Below, piece by piece: positions 11,431 to 23,260 of a stretch of 64,000 nucleotides of DNA (position 1 is its first letter; every line of letters starts with the position of its first letter). Origin of the DNA: Harmothoe impar. Lineage: Eukaryota > Annelida > Polychaeta > Phyllodocida > Polynoidae. The notes below the pieces were generated by a model, which had not been told where the DNA came from, made no database searches, and saw only the letters and a list, made by a program, of their open reading frames with translations. Position numbers and translations under genes: made by a program. The stretch is from assembly GCA_947462335.1 (NCBI GenBank), contig OX381714.1:38909360-38973359 (forward strand), written 5' to 3'.

Positions 11431-14400
11431 GTCCCATAGCTGGAGTGCTCATCAACAAATGGGGGTGTCGGGTGACGATACTACTGGGGTGTATAGTGTC
11501 TACCTTAGGGCAGGTGAGCAGCGCCTTTGTCTGGGACGTTAGACCCCTCTACTTTACCTTTGGTCTCCTCACAGGTAGGTTCTGTTTTAACCCTTTAAAG
11601 GCAGAGTACTGCTTTAATGACTTATGTCCTTGGTTGTCATGATGCATGAATGTGCACAGCCCTGACGAGTTTTAAGTATCATGGTGACAAATGGCATAAT
11701 GCATTCAATCACTATGTCGTCTTTAAAGGGTAAATATTGCACGACATTAAAATTGCGTTTAGCTCCAACTTAAAGTGGTACAATCACCAGTGCATTCCAT
11801 TCACAGTTTTAGTACTGTTCTAGTATACTATGTGGTTAAGTGCGAGTGGTGATATTGCCCATTTAATTCCTGCTGATTATAAGTATTCCAGATTGTTGTT
11901 CAAAGATTATCTATCGCAAGTCTATTTGATTTACACATAGTTCAGTCTTCACTGTAAGAAAAGTGTTGTCAAAATAATGGTGATACACTCGTAGAATTTA
12001 CGTAGAATTACCGTTGATTTTATATAGAATTACCATTAATTTTATATATAGAACTACTATTAATTTTACATAGAACCACCGTTAATTTGATGTAGAACCA
12101 CTATTCTAATTAGTGGGAATATCCTATAAGCCTTATTTGGGACCCTTGATCTCCCAGATTAACCATTTAGGGGCTGTATATTGCTTTATTAACTTGCTGC
12201 AATCTCCTCTGTCGCCATGATGCATGGATGCAGTCATAGGACTCACCTATGCTGCATTCAATTAAGGCACAAGTTCTATCGAGTTGATGCACTGAAGAAG
12301 GGTCGGCATGATGCATCAATGGAGCCCTGGTGACTAGACACAGCATACAGAACTTCATTCATGCATCATGACGATACATACGGCTCTAAACGTACATGAA
12401 TAACTCTATTTCCATGTCGTCTTTTACAGGGTTCGGCCACGGCTGTTTCCTGATGTCCTCAGTGGTTGCCCTCAACCAGTACTTCCGCAAGTACAGAGTA
12501 TTAGCCCTGGGCATCTCCCTGGTGGGCACGGCCCTGGGCAACATCGTCTACCCCTACCTGACCCGCTACCTCATCACCCACCACGGCTGGAGGGGGGCAC
12601 TCATCATCTCTGGGGGCATCAACCTCCAGTGCTGTATAGCCGCAATGTTTGTAAGGCCCCTCCCCAAGGCTAGAGCAGCCACATCATCAGAAGCCAAGAC
12701 GCCTACCAGTGGGGGTGGGAAATCTCTATGTGAAACCACAATGGGACTTTTTAAGGATGTACACTATTGGCTGCTATGTTTGAGTAATATGACTTTTGTG
12801 TTTGGGATGTCGGTGTTTATTACCCACATCGCCGCGTTTGCCCAGAGTGTGGGGCTAGGTGAGGGGAGGACTGACCATTTGTTGTCATCACTGGGTATAG
12901 CGTCGCTGGTAGGGAGAGGACTGACGGCCCTAGTGGCCCATAATAAAAGGGTCAACATCATCCTCTTCCTGGTGTTCTGCTACGTCATAGCCGGTGTGGC
13001 CATGATTGTATATGGCTTTAACATGACCTTTATCGGACTCCTGCTCTCGGTGCTAGTGTATGGATTATTCAGGTAGGTGTATTATTATTATTATTATTAT
13101 TATTATCATTATTATCATTATTATTATCATTATTATCATTATTATTATTTTTATTATTATTATCATTATTATTGTTATCATCATCATTATTGGCCCAATT
13201 GCTTAGTAAATTAATACAGTGCGTCTGGCCGAAGCTGATTCCCCACACTGTAAAAAGCTGTAAATCTACAGTATATTGTACTGTAAATCCATTCTACAGT
13301 AGATTCTACTGTAGATCTACAGTAGATTCTTCTGTGTACCTAAACTAACCTTTTACAGTGCAGGGCAGTTTATGTCCCCTTGAAGGTATCACGTATATAC
13401 GTCAAGGCACACCAGTATATGAGACCAGTAATAACTACAATGTATTGACATTACCAAGAACCAAGGTTATAAATCTTTTTGGTGTGAAAAGGTTTTTATT
13501 GTCTCACACAATATTATATAAAAGGTGATTGTAAACAAATTTCAACGTTAGTTTCGATTTCTACGTATAAATCTTTATTCTACCAAAGTACACATCGTTT
13601 CAGGATATAGCCATATCAAACCATATCCGACCCACATGTAGTGATATACATACAGTTTATGAGTAAATTACTAGTCCTGACATGATATGGACATTAGCTT
13701 ACAATAGCAACTGTACATTCAGTGCTTCATGCTTAGTCTGCTCCATATTTATACAGGTCATAGGTTCTTAACACAATTATTCAAGAATTTTATCTTATTC
13801 AACTTAACGGACCTTATCGAAGGAGAGATTTAAACAATTTTAAGCATTATATGTCGGTGCAAATGTATACAGAATAGCCCTTGAGGGTATGTTTATTACT
13901 GGACATCGATTCTCTGTCTCTTTGTAGCTCTATAGTGATCGATGCCCAGTTTTATACTTCAGACCAGTGGCTCATTTTGGCTGTTTTTCGCCTCACAGAT
14001 TGCTCCTAGCGCAAAATCCTGACTAGGTGTCAATATATTCTCTATGCCAATGTGTAATATGAGGGTAGAAAACAGTGGAACCTCAGTTAGAAAAAATCCT
14101 ACTGAACAGTTTTTGAGAAAAATAGGGTTTTGTTGCCTTTTTTTGCTGTTTTTAGTACATTTCCTACATAACCCGTGAACGTCAGCATTTCTCAATTTTC
14201 AGGTATTTAGAATTAGAATTTGACATTTTTTTATTCGCAGTAGGATTCCTGAATACCGAGCCATTCTACACAGGGTGTTATTTTGAAAAAATATAAATCA
14301 TTTGATAGTATATTTGGTCTCCTAAATAGAGGGAGTTTGGTCATGGTTCAATTGATTGTTGACAATCCAGTCAAGGGCTATTAGGTTCAGTTCAGTGCAA

Positions 14401-17400
14401 GTTGCAAAACAAGTGACTTGCAGTTTTTAACTTGACCTCATGTCCATTATGTAGGTCTTCACTATGCATGGGTCTATCCAGAGTCCATCAATGGGATCAC
14501 GCATGGAGGCAGATTCCGCAGCTTTTGGCGAGAAAAAAGTTCAAAATCGCAAAAAAGTGAAATTTGCCTAAAAACACCTGATTTGGCGAGAAAAAAGTTC
14601 AAAATCGCAAAAAAGTGAACACCTGATTTGGCGAGAAAAAAGTTCAAAATCGCAAAATAGTGAAATTTGCCTAAAAACACCTGATTTGGCGAGAAAAAAG
14701 TTCAAAACCGCAAAAAAGTGAAATTTGCATAAAAACACCCTATTTGGCGAGAGAGAAAAAAGTTCAAAATCGCAAAAATGTGAAATTTGCTTAAAAAACC
14801 CCTATTTGGCGAGAAAAGAGTTCAGAATCGCAAAAAAGTGAAATTTGCTTAAAAAACCCCTATTTGGCGAGAAAAAAGTTCAGAATCGCAAAAAAGTGAA
14901 ATTTGCCTAAAAAACCCCTATTTGGCGAGAAAAAAGTCCAAAACTCAAAATAGTGAATTTGCCTAAAAAACCCCTATTTGGCGAGAAAAAAGTTCAAATT
15001 CACAAAAAAGGGAAATTTCCCTAAAAACACCCTATGACTGTAGCATGAATGCAGACACTCATGGGCACAGACTCATGTACACCCACACAGACATACACAT
15101 AGGCATGGACATGGCCTTCTCCTTCATATAGCAACCTATGTATTTCTACTTTGATGAGACTGAATATAGCTTTCTGTTAGAAGGGCTCTGATACATGGAT
15201 GTCGATGTCCAGTTTTAGATATATACCCATATAGTGCATTGGAGTGCTATAATGTTAGACTGCTGTATATTTTGACGAGTCCATCCCCTGAGAAAAACGG
15301 ATTAAGTTGATCTGAAGATCTCTGGTATTTCAGAGAAGACATTCGATTTTTGTTCACCTTCACCTGATGTTCGGCCACACCCAAAGCTAAAATGGGTTCC
15401 AAGTCTTTGTGTAAATATATGCAGAGCTACTTACCTGTGTATCGATACCATGAGTAGGCTGAGTCATCACTGCTTAGTTTGATCCTTTAAGGGCCTCACA
15501 GTTCATCACAATGCATGATTGCAGCGCTGTCGAGTAACTTGCCAGTGCAACATTTAATGATCATGCCGACCATACAGGGTTGATACACTCCCATAGGGTC
15601 GGCATGATGCATAAACGTAGCCCTCGCAAGTAAACTCATCAGGGCTGCATTCATGCATCATGCTAACGCAGGACAAGCATATTAAAGCAATAGGCGGCCC
15701 TTAAAGGGTTAACCCCGGCCCGTGTCCCTGCATGTGTCAGACCTGCTTATGGTACGGCATCAGTACTAAGGCTTTTATCTGACATTGTCACTCAAGTCTC
15801 AAGCTTGTGTGAATAATGCATGCATGAATAGTTTACCTGAGGAAAGTAGCCAACTCCATGTCCTACTTACACTATGCTGCTTATGACAGGTATTTATACG
15901 ACGTTGACATTCAAGTCTCCATTTATATTGCTTGCCCTTTCCTGTAACGATTGTGTCCTGCCCTGTACAGGGTCCCGTTTCTCCACAAATTTGCGGAGCT
16001 CCACAAATATATATACAGATGTCCGCACATATATACGGAGGTCCGTATTTGTATGCTTAAGTACCAAAAAGACATAATTTGCGGAGCTCCATGAATATAT
16101 TTGCGGACGTCCGCAAATTTGCGAACGATCGCAAACTTGTGGAGAAACAGCATCCAGACGCAAGAATACAAATTGATTATAGCCTACCTATGAAGGTCAC
16201 AAGCAGCTAAAAAAGATATAGTGAACAGGATGGTGTTTCTCCACAAATTTGCGGAGCTCCGCAAATTTGTGGAGCTCCGCAAATTTGCTTCCATAAATTT
16301 GCGGAGCTCCGCAAATATATATGGAGCTCCGTATTTGTATGCTTAAGTACTAAAAAACAATTTCCATATATATTTGCGGACCTCCATAAATATATGGAGA
16401 GTGTAGTTACGGACCTCCGCAAATTTGCGGACCTCCGCAAATTTGTGGAGAAACACCATCCAGGGAAGTTACTGAGGGTAAACATGTTCGTAGGGGATTC
16501 CCCATGAAACAGTCAATGTTCTGTATCGTTCAATCTCCCTGTTAACTCTTTAAGGATCAAACGATACTTTAATATCCTTAGTCGTCATGCTGCATGAATG
16601 CAACCCTGGCGAGTGACTCACCAGTGCTGCATTGAAGAATCATGCCCGGCCTTTTGGGTTGAAACATACCCTACGGTCGGCATGATGCATTCATACATCA
16701 TGAAAACCGATTGGGAACATAGTCAATTCAATTCAATTCAATTTCAATTTAACATGAGTTTATTCTGTAATTTCAAAAAATATAAAAGTACATACAATTA
16801 TATTTGTTTCCATCGAATCACAGAAGAGGTTGATACTTATAATGAAATCACATTATTACTTTTGCATATTGTTTACAGCACCTCCATTTAAATTTTAGTA
16901 ATTACATTAAGTAAGTGCATTACAACACCATGCAGCCCTTAAAAGGTAAAACTCATCCCTTGTCTCCTGCAGCTCTACAAATGGGTCTGTGTCGGCGGAG
17001 TATGCGTCCTTTGTGATCGGCACGGACAGGTTCGCCATGGGCTACGGCTACGTCATGTTCTGTAACGGCATCGGTGCCGTAGGGGGCGCTCCTGTAGCCG
17101 GTGAGTAGACACTAGGTGGCAGCACCGGGGTACTTTGATGTTGGCAGGTATTGACTAATACATAGTGTACAGCTAAGTAGGGCTTTTAGCCTGCAGGGTC
17201 CCATCTAAAAGGGACATAATTGAACACAGGGGTCTAAGAGCCACCCTGTCACAGTTGCTGTAATAGTTGGTTATTGCCTAGACGCCACTGAGGCGATTCT
17301 GTAGGTTGCAGCGATGCAATGGCGTTCATTTCCTTATTCCGAGAGGCATATACAGCATTATTTGGCAGGAGCTAGGCAGAGAAGTAACATACTGTTTCCT

Positions 17401-18751
17401 CTAGCTCCTGACAGGAGGGAATGGGCGCCATTGCCTTACCTTTGCCTGCAAACTCCTCCAATGTAGTCTAGGCAATTGGGCCTGCACAACAACTGGCAAA
17501 AACCCTGGAAGTGTTCTTTAAATCTTTTTCACGTGATATTTTAAAAGCCATTCATATGCGTTAGCAGCTAATTCAGAGCGATTCCCCTATGGATTATATT
17601 ATAAAGGGGGGAAAACACACAATATGATATTATAAAAGCAATTTCCCTCTAGGCTCTTGGCTCTGAGCTCGGAGCAAGTGTACCCTGCCTCCTTGTACCT
17701 AGACTAAACCTTTTCCCTCCCACCCTTGGGTTTGCCGTACAACTTAATGTGGGTGTACCCAGCCTCCTTGTACTTGATGCTGAACCTTTCCCCTCCCACC
17801 CTCAGGTCTGCTGTACAACTTAATGTGGGTGTACCCAGCCTCCTTGAACTTGATATACTGAACCTTTCCCCTCCCACCCTCAGGCCTGCTGTACGGCTTA
17901 ATGTGGGTGTACCCAGCCTCCTTGTACTTGATACTGAACCTTTCCCTCGGGTACCAGCCTCAGGTCTGCTGTACAACTTATTGTTGGTGTACCCAGCCTG
18001 CTTGTACTTGATACTGAACCTTTCCCCTCCCATCCTCAGGTCTGCTGTACGACTTAACACGGATTTACCCGGCCTCCTTGTACTTGATACTGAAACTTTC
18101 CCCTCCCATCCTCAGGCCTGCTGTACGACTTAACATGGATTCACCCAGCCTCCTTGTACTTGATACTAAAACTTTCCCCTCCCATCCTCAGGTCTGCTGT
18201 ACGACTTATTAAACATGGATTTACCCGGCCTCCTTGTACTTGATACTGAACCTTTTCCCTCCCACCCTCAGGCCTGCTGTACGACTTAACACGGATTTAC
18301 CCGGCCTCCTTGTACTTGATACTGAACCTTTCCCCTCCTACCCTCAGGTCTGCTGTACAACTTCACGTGGGTGCACCCAGCCTCCTTGTACTTGAATCCT
18401 AACATTTTCCATCCCACTCTCAGGTCTGGATGTACCCAGCCTGCTTGTACTTGATACTGAACCTTTGCCCTCCCACCCTCAGGTCTGCTGTACGACTTAA
18501 CACGGATTTACCCGGCCTCCTTGTACTTGATACTGAACCTTCCTTATACTTGATACTGAACCTTTTCCCTCCCACCCTCAGGTCTGCTGTACGACTTAAC
18601 ACGGATTTACCCGGCCTCCTTCTACCTGTCGGGTTCCTTCATGGTGCTCAGTGGGCTGCTCATGCTGCCCACCTACCTCGCCCACCGCACACAGAAGCCG
18701 GCCGCACCCACAACCATACTCATGGTGGAGAAGAGTCTCGCCAATGGGTAA
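11431..18751 (+). CDS. SLC16-like (monocarboxylate transporter-type) MFS transporter, 5' end missing
   Basis: Four exons join in frame: 11431-11574, 12430-13072, 16973-17100 and 18582-18751, all with AG acceptors and GT donors (phases 1, 1, 2, 1). They give 361 residues and a TAA stop. Residues fit the monocarboxylate transporter family: GPIAGVLINKWGCR for TM2-3, YFRKYRVLALGISLVG for TM4, and HHGWRGALIISGG before TM6. A hydrophilic central loop of about 30 residues and further membrane segments follow. The short tail ends in EKSLANG. The usual first exon with TM1 was not found, so the start lies upstream or in an unrecognised exon. Family role: proton-linked or facilitative transport of small organic acids across membranes. 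The substrate cannot be told. The open frame extending left from the first exon to a Met at 11283 is intronic read-through, not a start. Confidence 0.85.
11587..11734. mobile_element. TTAACCCTTTAAGG MITE, copy 3, truncated
   Basis: It starts 12 bases after the donor of the first transporter exon with TTTTAACCCTTTAAAGGC and ends CTTTAAAGGGTAA. It is shorter than the other copies and lies in the first intron. Confidence 0.65.
11985..12115. repeat. Short tandem repeat of about 27-29 bp
   Basis: About five diverged units of the form TAGAATTACCGTTAATTTTA, in the intron before the large transporter exon. Confidence 0.7.
12159..12390. mobile_element. TTAACCCTTTAAGG MITE, copy 4, decayed
   Basis: It starts TTAACCATTTAGGGGC and contains the family words GATGCATGGATGCAG and GCATGATGCATCAA. 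The right end is worn. It ends about 40 bases before the acceptor of the exon at 12430. Confidence 0.55.
13079..13192. repeat. ATT/ATC trinucleotide microsatellite
   Basis: An interrupted run of ATT and ATC triplets that starts seven bases after the donor of the transporter exon ending at 13072. Confidence 0.95.
13247..13360. mobile_element. Small MITE with CACTGTAAAA ends
   Basis: It starts CACTGTAAAAAGC and ends CCTTTTACAGTG. The interior consists of CTACAGTAGATT repeats and their complement, so it folds into a near-continuous hairpin. Confidence 0.75.
13361..14520. other. Intron sequence, nothing recognised
   Basis: This is part of the long transporter intron (13073-16972). I see no exon or named repeat in it. 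Confidence 0.4.
14527..15031. repeat. 58-bp minisatellite
   Basis: About nine tandem units of roughly 58 bp carrying GCGAGAAAAAAGTTCAAAAT and GCAAAAAAGTGAAATTTGCC, with one shortened unit near 14610. Open frames across it are repeat-driven. Confidence 0.9.
15483..15712. mobile_element. TTAACCCTTTAAGG MITE, copy 5
   Basis: Left CCTTTAAGGGCCTCAC, right GGCGGCCCTTAAAGGGTTAA. GATGCATAAACG and CATGCATCATG words inside mark it as the same family as 837-1088. Confidence 0.75.
15968..16157. mobile_element. GGAGAAACA-ended palindromic MITE, copy 1
   Basis: Ends GTTTCTCCACAAATTTGCGG and TTGTGGAGAAACAGCATCCA are inverted. The interior is built from TTTGCGGAGCTCC-like half palindromes, each of which can pair with its neighbour. 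A second copy lies 70 bp downstream. Confidence 0.8.
16229..16464. mobile_element. GGAGAAACA-ended palindromic MITE, copy 2
   Basis: Ends GGATGGTGTTTCTCCACAAA and TTTGTGGAGAAACACCATCC are a perfect inverted pair. Internal AAATTTGCGGAGCTCCGCAA words repeat. It is cleaner than the neighbouring copy. Confidence 0.85.
16542..16950. mobile_element. TTAACCCTTTAAGG MITE, copy 6, split by a retroposon
   Basis: The left end GTTAACTCTTTAAGGATC and the right end GCAGCCCTTAAAAGGTAAA match the family. About 180 bp of unrelated sequence (about 16722-16900) is inserted inside, so the element is older than that insertion. Confidence 0.65.
16722..16900 (-). mobile_element. 3' end of a non-LTR retroposon
   Basis: On the minus strand the tail reads AATAAACTCATG followed by a pentamer microsatellite of AATTG units, as in 3' ends of some LINE or SINE families. 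A related 40-bp block (ACAGAAGAGGTTGATACTTA) recurs at about 54860-54900. No reverse transcriptase is present. Confidence 0.5.
17690..18581. repeat. 76-bp minisatellite made of splice-acceptor copies
   Basis: About eleven tandem units, each holding the pyrimidine tract and acceptor CCTCCCACCCTCAG followed by GTCTGCTGTACGACTTAACA, the first bases of the transporter's last exon. The array ends exactly at the functional exon start at 18582. Units differ mainly at ACACGGATTTACCC versus ATGTGGGTGTACCC. The long frames across this block come from the repeat and are not a separate gene. Confidence 0.9.
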
Positions 18752-18810
18752 GCTCAATTTGCAAGCTTAGAGATTAGTCGTTTAGCAGGAGGGTTGGTGG
18801 CTCTAAGCCA

Positions 18811-18929
18811 CACCCTCAGAAAGGTGAGCGTCACTGTCGCCAAAAGCACCCTCACGCGAACGTCAGGCACTGCCTGGCTTTCAGGGGAGAGTGCTTTCGG
18901 TGACAGTGACGCTCACTTTTCTGAAGGTG
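18811..18929. repeat. Inverted repeat just after the transporter stop
   Basis: Arms CACCCTCAGAAAGGTGAGCG and CGCTCACTTTTCTGAAGGTG, about 30 bp each and near-perfect, separated by about 55 bp. It would form a hairpin in the transporter 3' UTR. It may be a small transposon. Confidence 0.75.
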
Positions 18930-19399
18930 CAGGTAGAACATGTTGACTTCCTCTTGAGCGGGGAGCGGCTTGAAAATGTGCCCCCTTTTCTTTCTAGCAA
19001 AAAAGCCACCGCATGGTAGATAGTAAATGACCACTCTCTATTATACATTGCTTTTTGATCTATGATTCTTATTTGTAGGAGTTTAAAGTAACCTTATTGA
19101 CCCACTCATCAATGACATCAACTGATTCTTTTTTTTCATGTCCATAGTTGAACATTGAATCAGGATGGGCAAGTTATCAGATTTACAACTGTGAGAGTCC
19201 TATCAGATCGTGGTCAATTCACCATAATAATATTCGATCTTTACCAGATCATTCTGAATGTGTCAATTATCAACTCCTTAAATGGAATTTGGGGAACATT
19301 GTATCAAGCTAAGAAAATTCTGTGTATTCTGTGATTCATTACTAGATTACCTCAAGGATGTAAGTACTAACAAGATTTTTTTTTTCATTCAGATATTAT

Positions 19400-19405
19400 T
19401 TTATT
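19400..19405 (-). promoter_or_regulatory. Candidate poly(A) signal of first Fumble gene
   Basis: AATAAA on the minus strand, about 295 bases past the stop codon at 19699. It overlaps the probable 3' UTR of the convergent transporter gene, which has its own AATAAA at about 19591. Confidence 0.35.
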
Positions 19406-19698
19406 CAGCAAGTAATGGTTGATCTGTGCTTATTTTCAGGGAAACGGAACGACTTAGTGATGTATGTGATGTATAAAACTACATACTCAAGCCATCTAAG
19501 CTATCAACATTGCCAGATTTACAAGATGATATATATACAAATATAACCAAATTTAGATTGTATACATGTTCTATATTCGTACCGATATTGTTAATAAAGC
19601 ATGTGACCCAGAATGTTAACAAATACTTTTGTCTTGGTGCCTTCTGTGTTTCAAACATAATCATTGGTCTATATAAAGTAATACTTCTATTACGAAGT

Positions 19699-22600
19699 CT
19701 ATTCACAGCCGACAAGGAAGGAGCCAAGTGCACCAAGCATGCCCGCCCCACGTACTGTCCTCAAACGTAGATCACAAGTCTAGAATAATATAGAAAACAG
19801 TCAAATTAAAAAGGTATTGCTACCAGGCATAGATGTCGACATTCTAAGCAGATTCCATGCTAGCTTTGAATATAGTCCATGCATATGAAGTATGATTGGA
19901 AAGTAAGCTCATAAACAGGACATGCATACTGTGATGCATTACTTCCGGCTGCAGCTTTTGCAGTACAGATCAACACCCTTTATTTCATCATAATTATAAA
20001 CTTACATGTACGTCCGAGGTGCTCAGTTCCACCAACTCTGCTCGCTGTTTCTCAAACTCCCGAGCAAAGATCTGCTGGGTGAGTGAAGACCCCACAAAGC
20101 TGCCACACAGATACAAGTCCCTGCAGTTCTCCCGGGTCATCACATGATAAGCTATCTTCAGCGCATTGGCACAGATTGTCTGCAGCATAGTCCGTGCAAC
20201 GTCGGCTTTGTTCACTTGGTCTTGAGGAAAAATGGCAGTGGAAATAAGTACGCATTGAATTCAAAAATGTTAATTTAATGAATGAGAGAAAGGTTGTATC
20301 GATGAAAACCTACAGATGAAGACATAATTTGTTATGTGCAAATAGAGGTTGAAAGATAACAGTCCTCCATGCTGATGTTAGATTTTAGATATTAAGCAAT
20401 TCAGTACAGTTCTTCTCAATGGTAACCCAAGGACCCTTCATATTGGTCACTAAAAATATTTAGATTACCATGTGGAATGCCATGTAATTTGCCAAAACTG
20501 TAGATTATGGTTTGGTCTTCCTTGCCCATGGAATATGAGTCTCCCTCCACAGCCTTAACAGAGTCACACATTCGAACATTGAGGTTATCCTCGTCCCCAG
20601 TCTCAGCCAATGACACCAGCTCCTTGTATGTCTGTGTATAAGTATTGAAGGGCAAACTTGTTATGAAGACATTTTTCATTAATTGGCTGGCATATTTTGT
20701 ATTTAATGAGAAAACAAATCTTCATAGGATGTAAACTCAACACAGGATCGCATACAAACTGAATGTATAGCTTAGCTTTATTCAAACTTAGTTAATAGAA
20801 CCTTACCTTTGTTCCGGTTAGAAGCATTCCAAGATCAATAAAGGTCCTGCCAGCAAAGGGAATAAGATCCAGCACTTGATAAGACCCATCGTCATATACC
20901 TGTGATATAATAGGGCTTCTTCATAAAATGAATCAATGTATCACATGCTAGCCAAGAAGGCAAGCATCCACAAGCCCACAAACCCTATCTATAGACAAGA
21001 GTCTAGTTAACATCTTTATTCTATATAAATATTCATTTTTATTTTATGGTAATTTCTAATGTTAGAAAACTGCTTCTCCGAGTTGCCTACCTTTAGATAG
21101 ACAAACCCACTTCCAAACTGTCCCAGAATGTATGGATAACGATGGGGTGCCGTGTCCTCTGCCGACTGTCCAGTCTCTAACCTTTCCTTTGTCTCATTGC
21201 AATAGGCAGTTAACCTTTCCAATTTGATGGGATCTAACTTCATTTTGAAACCAGGGTTATCAATTGCTATCCAAGATTTCATAGCCTCAGCAGAAACAGT
21301 CATCTGTTCAAACCCACGACGGAAACCCTCCATGGGGAAGTCTGAGAACACTTGTTCTGGTGGGTAGTTGTTGGTCAGGAAATCAACTGCCTTCACAAAG
21401 CCATCAAATTCAACAATGTTTTGAATCCTACATTGGATGAAATCAAACATTAATTACTACTTTACAATAGTCCATGGAAAATATTGAAGATTTTATATTG
21501 GATTTAATATTATCTACTCAGCTACTTCCATTTTGATTTACAGTCTTTGTAAGCTACAGTATCTGCTAAATGCAGAGATGACCTCACAATCAGGACTTAT
21601 AAGACAATCACTTAGCTTATCGATGATGCACCAGTGGCCAACCAGCTGTATTTCCAGTGATTTCAAACCCCTTCTTAACTGAGATGCGTTTTAATCATTT
21701 GCTGCTGCTAACATTTATTCATTTAGACAGCTGTATTGAATTGGCTCCAAAATACCTGACTCCAAACTCCTTGATAAACCTGTCTGTCATCTGGTTGGAC
21801 CCTACACCTGTGGTGAAGATAACGGGGGGTTCCTTGTTTTCCGACGGCCTGATATAGACATTGTCCTTTATAAACAGGATAGCTTCCTCAACATCATCCT
21901 TGGAACACGATGCCATGTACAACGATACTTTCTCTGAGGCCTAGTAGGCATGAAATAGAGGCATGGAGAAGCTAGGTATATTGAATTCAAGGATGAGATA
22001 ATAAGCTCAAAATCCCAATAATTGTCGTTTCGCCATGACTTTAGCCAAAACGGTTAGTTTGAGTTTGTCTGAGATTTAGGAAATATTTGCTTTAATTTAC
22101 AACTGTATTGGAAATCCACCTACAGTCATGCAGCGATGGTTTGAGGGAGCTTATTACGGAAATATACTGTCGGTGGTCCTAAGATTTTGTATTTTATTTC
22201 TCAGTAAGAATTAATAATTAGGTCTACCTGGTCATCCTGCCCACCTATAGCCATCTCCTCTCTGGTCAGGTAGACAATCTTCACTACGGACCCGCCTTTT
22301 CAAACATACGAAGATACTGGCATATCAATTTATTCTACATAGCAAAAACGACACAGCTCTAGAGAAAAATGAAGGTCAACCTGACCCATAAAATATTTTC
22401 AAAACAACACATTTTCCAGGATCAGTTATTTTAACGACAGTCAGGCAATGGAGCCTTGATAGAGAGCCTCCACTTGTCCAGACTTCTAGAATTCTAGGGC
22501 AGAGATACAATTTACTTGGAAGATTTAATATTATAGGCTAATGAAAATTAGAACAAAGAAAATTAAAATATTTACACCTTTCAGAACCACAATGCTTCAC

Positions 22601-22712
22601 AGACTGTCTGGTAACACTAACCTATATCGATAGCAAAGCCATTCGACTTTTGTACCATCTTCCTAGGAACCTGGATCTTGGTGATATTCTCCATGACTGA
22701 TCTGGAAGACAT
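19699..22712 (-). CDS. Divergent pantothenate-kinase-fold (Fumble family) protein, copy 1
   Basis: Eight exons join in frame to 410 residues: 22712-22622, 22295-22228, 21940-21756, 21427-21091, 20899-20807, 20631-20469, 20220-20006 and 19779-19699. It starts MSSRSVMENITKI. Eukaryotic pantothenate kinase landmarks occur in order: phosphate-loop FAIDIGGSVVKIVY; FTTGVGSNQMTDRF for the ATGGG region; IVEFDGFVKA, whose Glu aligns with catalytic Glu138 of human PANK3; YPYILGQFGSGF; IPFAGRTFIDLGMLLT; IIYSFGKLHG; CGSFV; and a C-terminal GMLGALGSFLVGCE. The family phosphorylates pantothenate to start CoA synthesis. Here the position of Arg207 is Val and the glycine-rich GTSLGGGTF loop reads LIPFAGRTF, so normal kinase activity is doubtful. 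A second copy lies upstream at 25160-30385. Start chosen because both copies share it with sound splice phase. Confidence 0.9.
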
Positions 22713-22960
22713 GTTGTGGCCAGCGGCTGCTATGGACTACAGTTGATGGAACGCTTATAAAGCATGGGAAACTGAACTATTGGTTAAAGCTGGGACGAAT
22801 AATATGTCATCATAGGGTCAAGATGTCTGATAATCTGATAAGATGGGATCAAAGTTTTACTGTTATGTGAGATTACAGAATCACTTAACCTAAGATAGAG
22901 AACAGGAGTGACACACTGTGGTAACCAAGATAGGTCTCATGTGGTAAGTATGGTTGGATA
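22713..22960. promoter_or_regulatory. Upstream region of first Fumble gene
   Basis: The 5' flank or UTR of the gene. No clear TATA box. The base context before ATG is GGCCACAAC. A palindromic element begins at 22961. Confidence 0.3.
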
Positions 22961-23260
22961 TAAGTCTCATGAGATAGGGCCAATTGTAACGTCTTTGACC
23001 GGGTGCCAGCTTTGACCAGGTGACATCTTTGACCAGGTGCCAGCTTTGATTGGCTGACATAAAACGGTTTATTTATGGCAGGCAAAGCCATATATGAAGA
23101 TACAACCACGGCCATTTTCTTTATCTCATCTTACATATCAAATAAGAAATTTATTTTTCTAAGATATTTTTTCTTATGGTGGCCGGTCAAAGCTGGCACC
23201 CGGTCAAAGCTGGCACCCGGTCAAAGACGTTTCAATTGCCTGATCTCATGAGACACAGCC
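22961..23260. mobile_element. GTCTCATGAGAT palindromic MITE, copy 1
   Basis: Ends AGTCTCATGAGATAGGGCCA and TGATCTCATGAGACACAGCC are inverted. Inside are tandem copies of TTTGACCGGGTGCCAGC on the left and their complement on the right, around a centre near 23100. A second copy is at 28658-28963. Confidence 0.85.

Noticed and set aside
15894..16485. Frames with CGAPQIC-type repeated peptides
   Set aside because: They come from the palindromic GCGGAGCTCCGC elements; repetitive translation is not coding evidence.
17726..18133. Open frame of 135 codons on the plus strand
   Set aside because: It is produced by the 76-bp acceptor minisatellite; its peptide repeats with the unit and it is not a separate gene.
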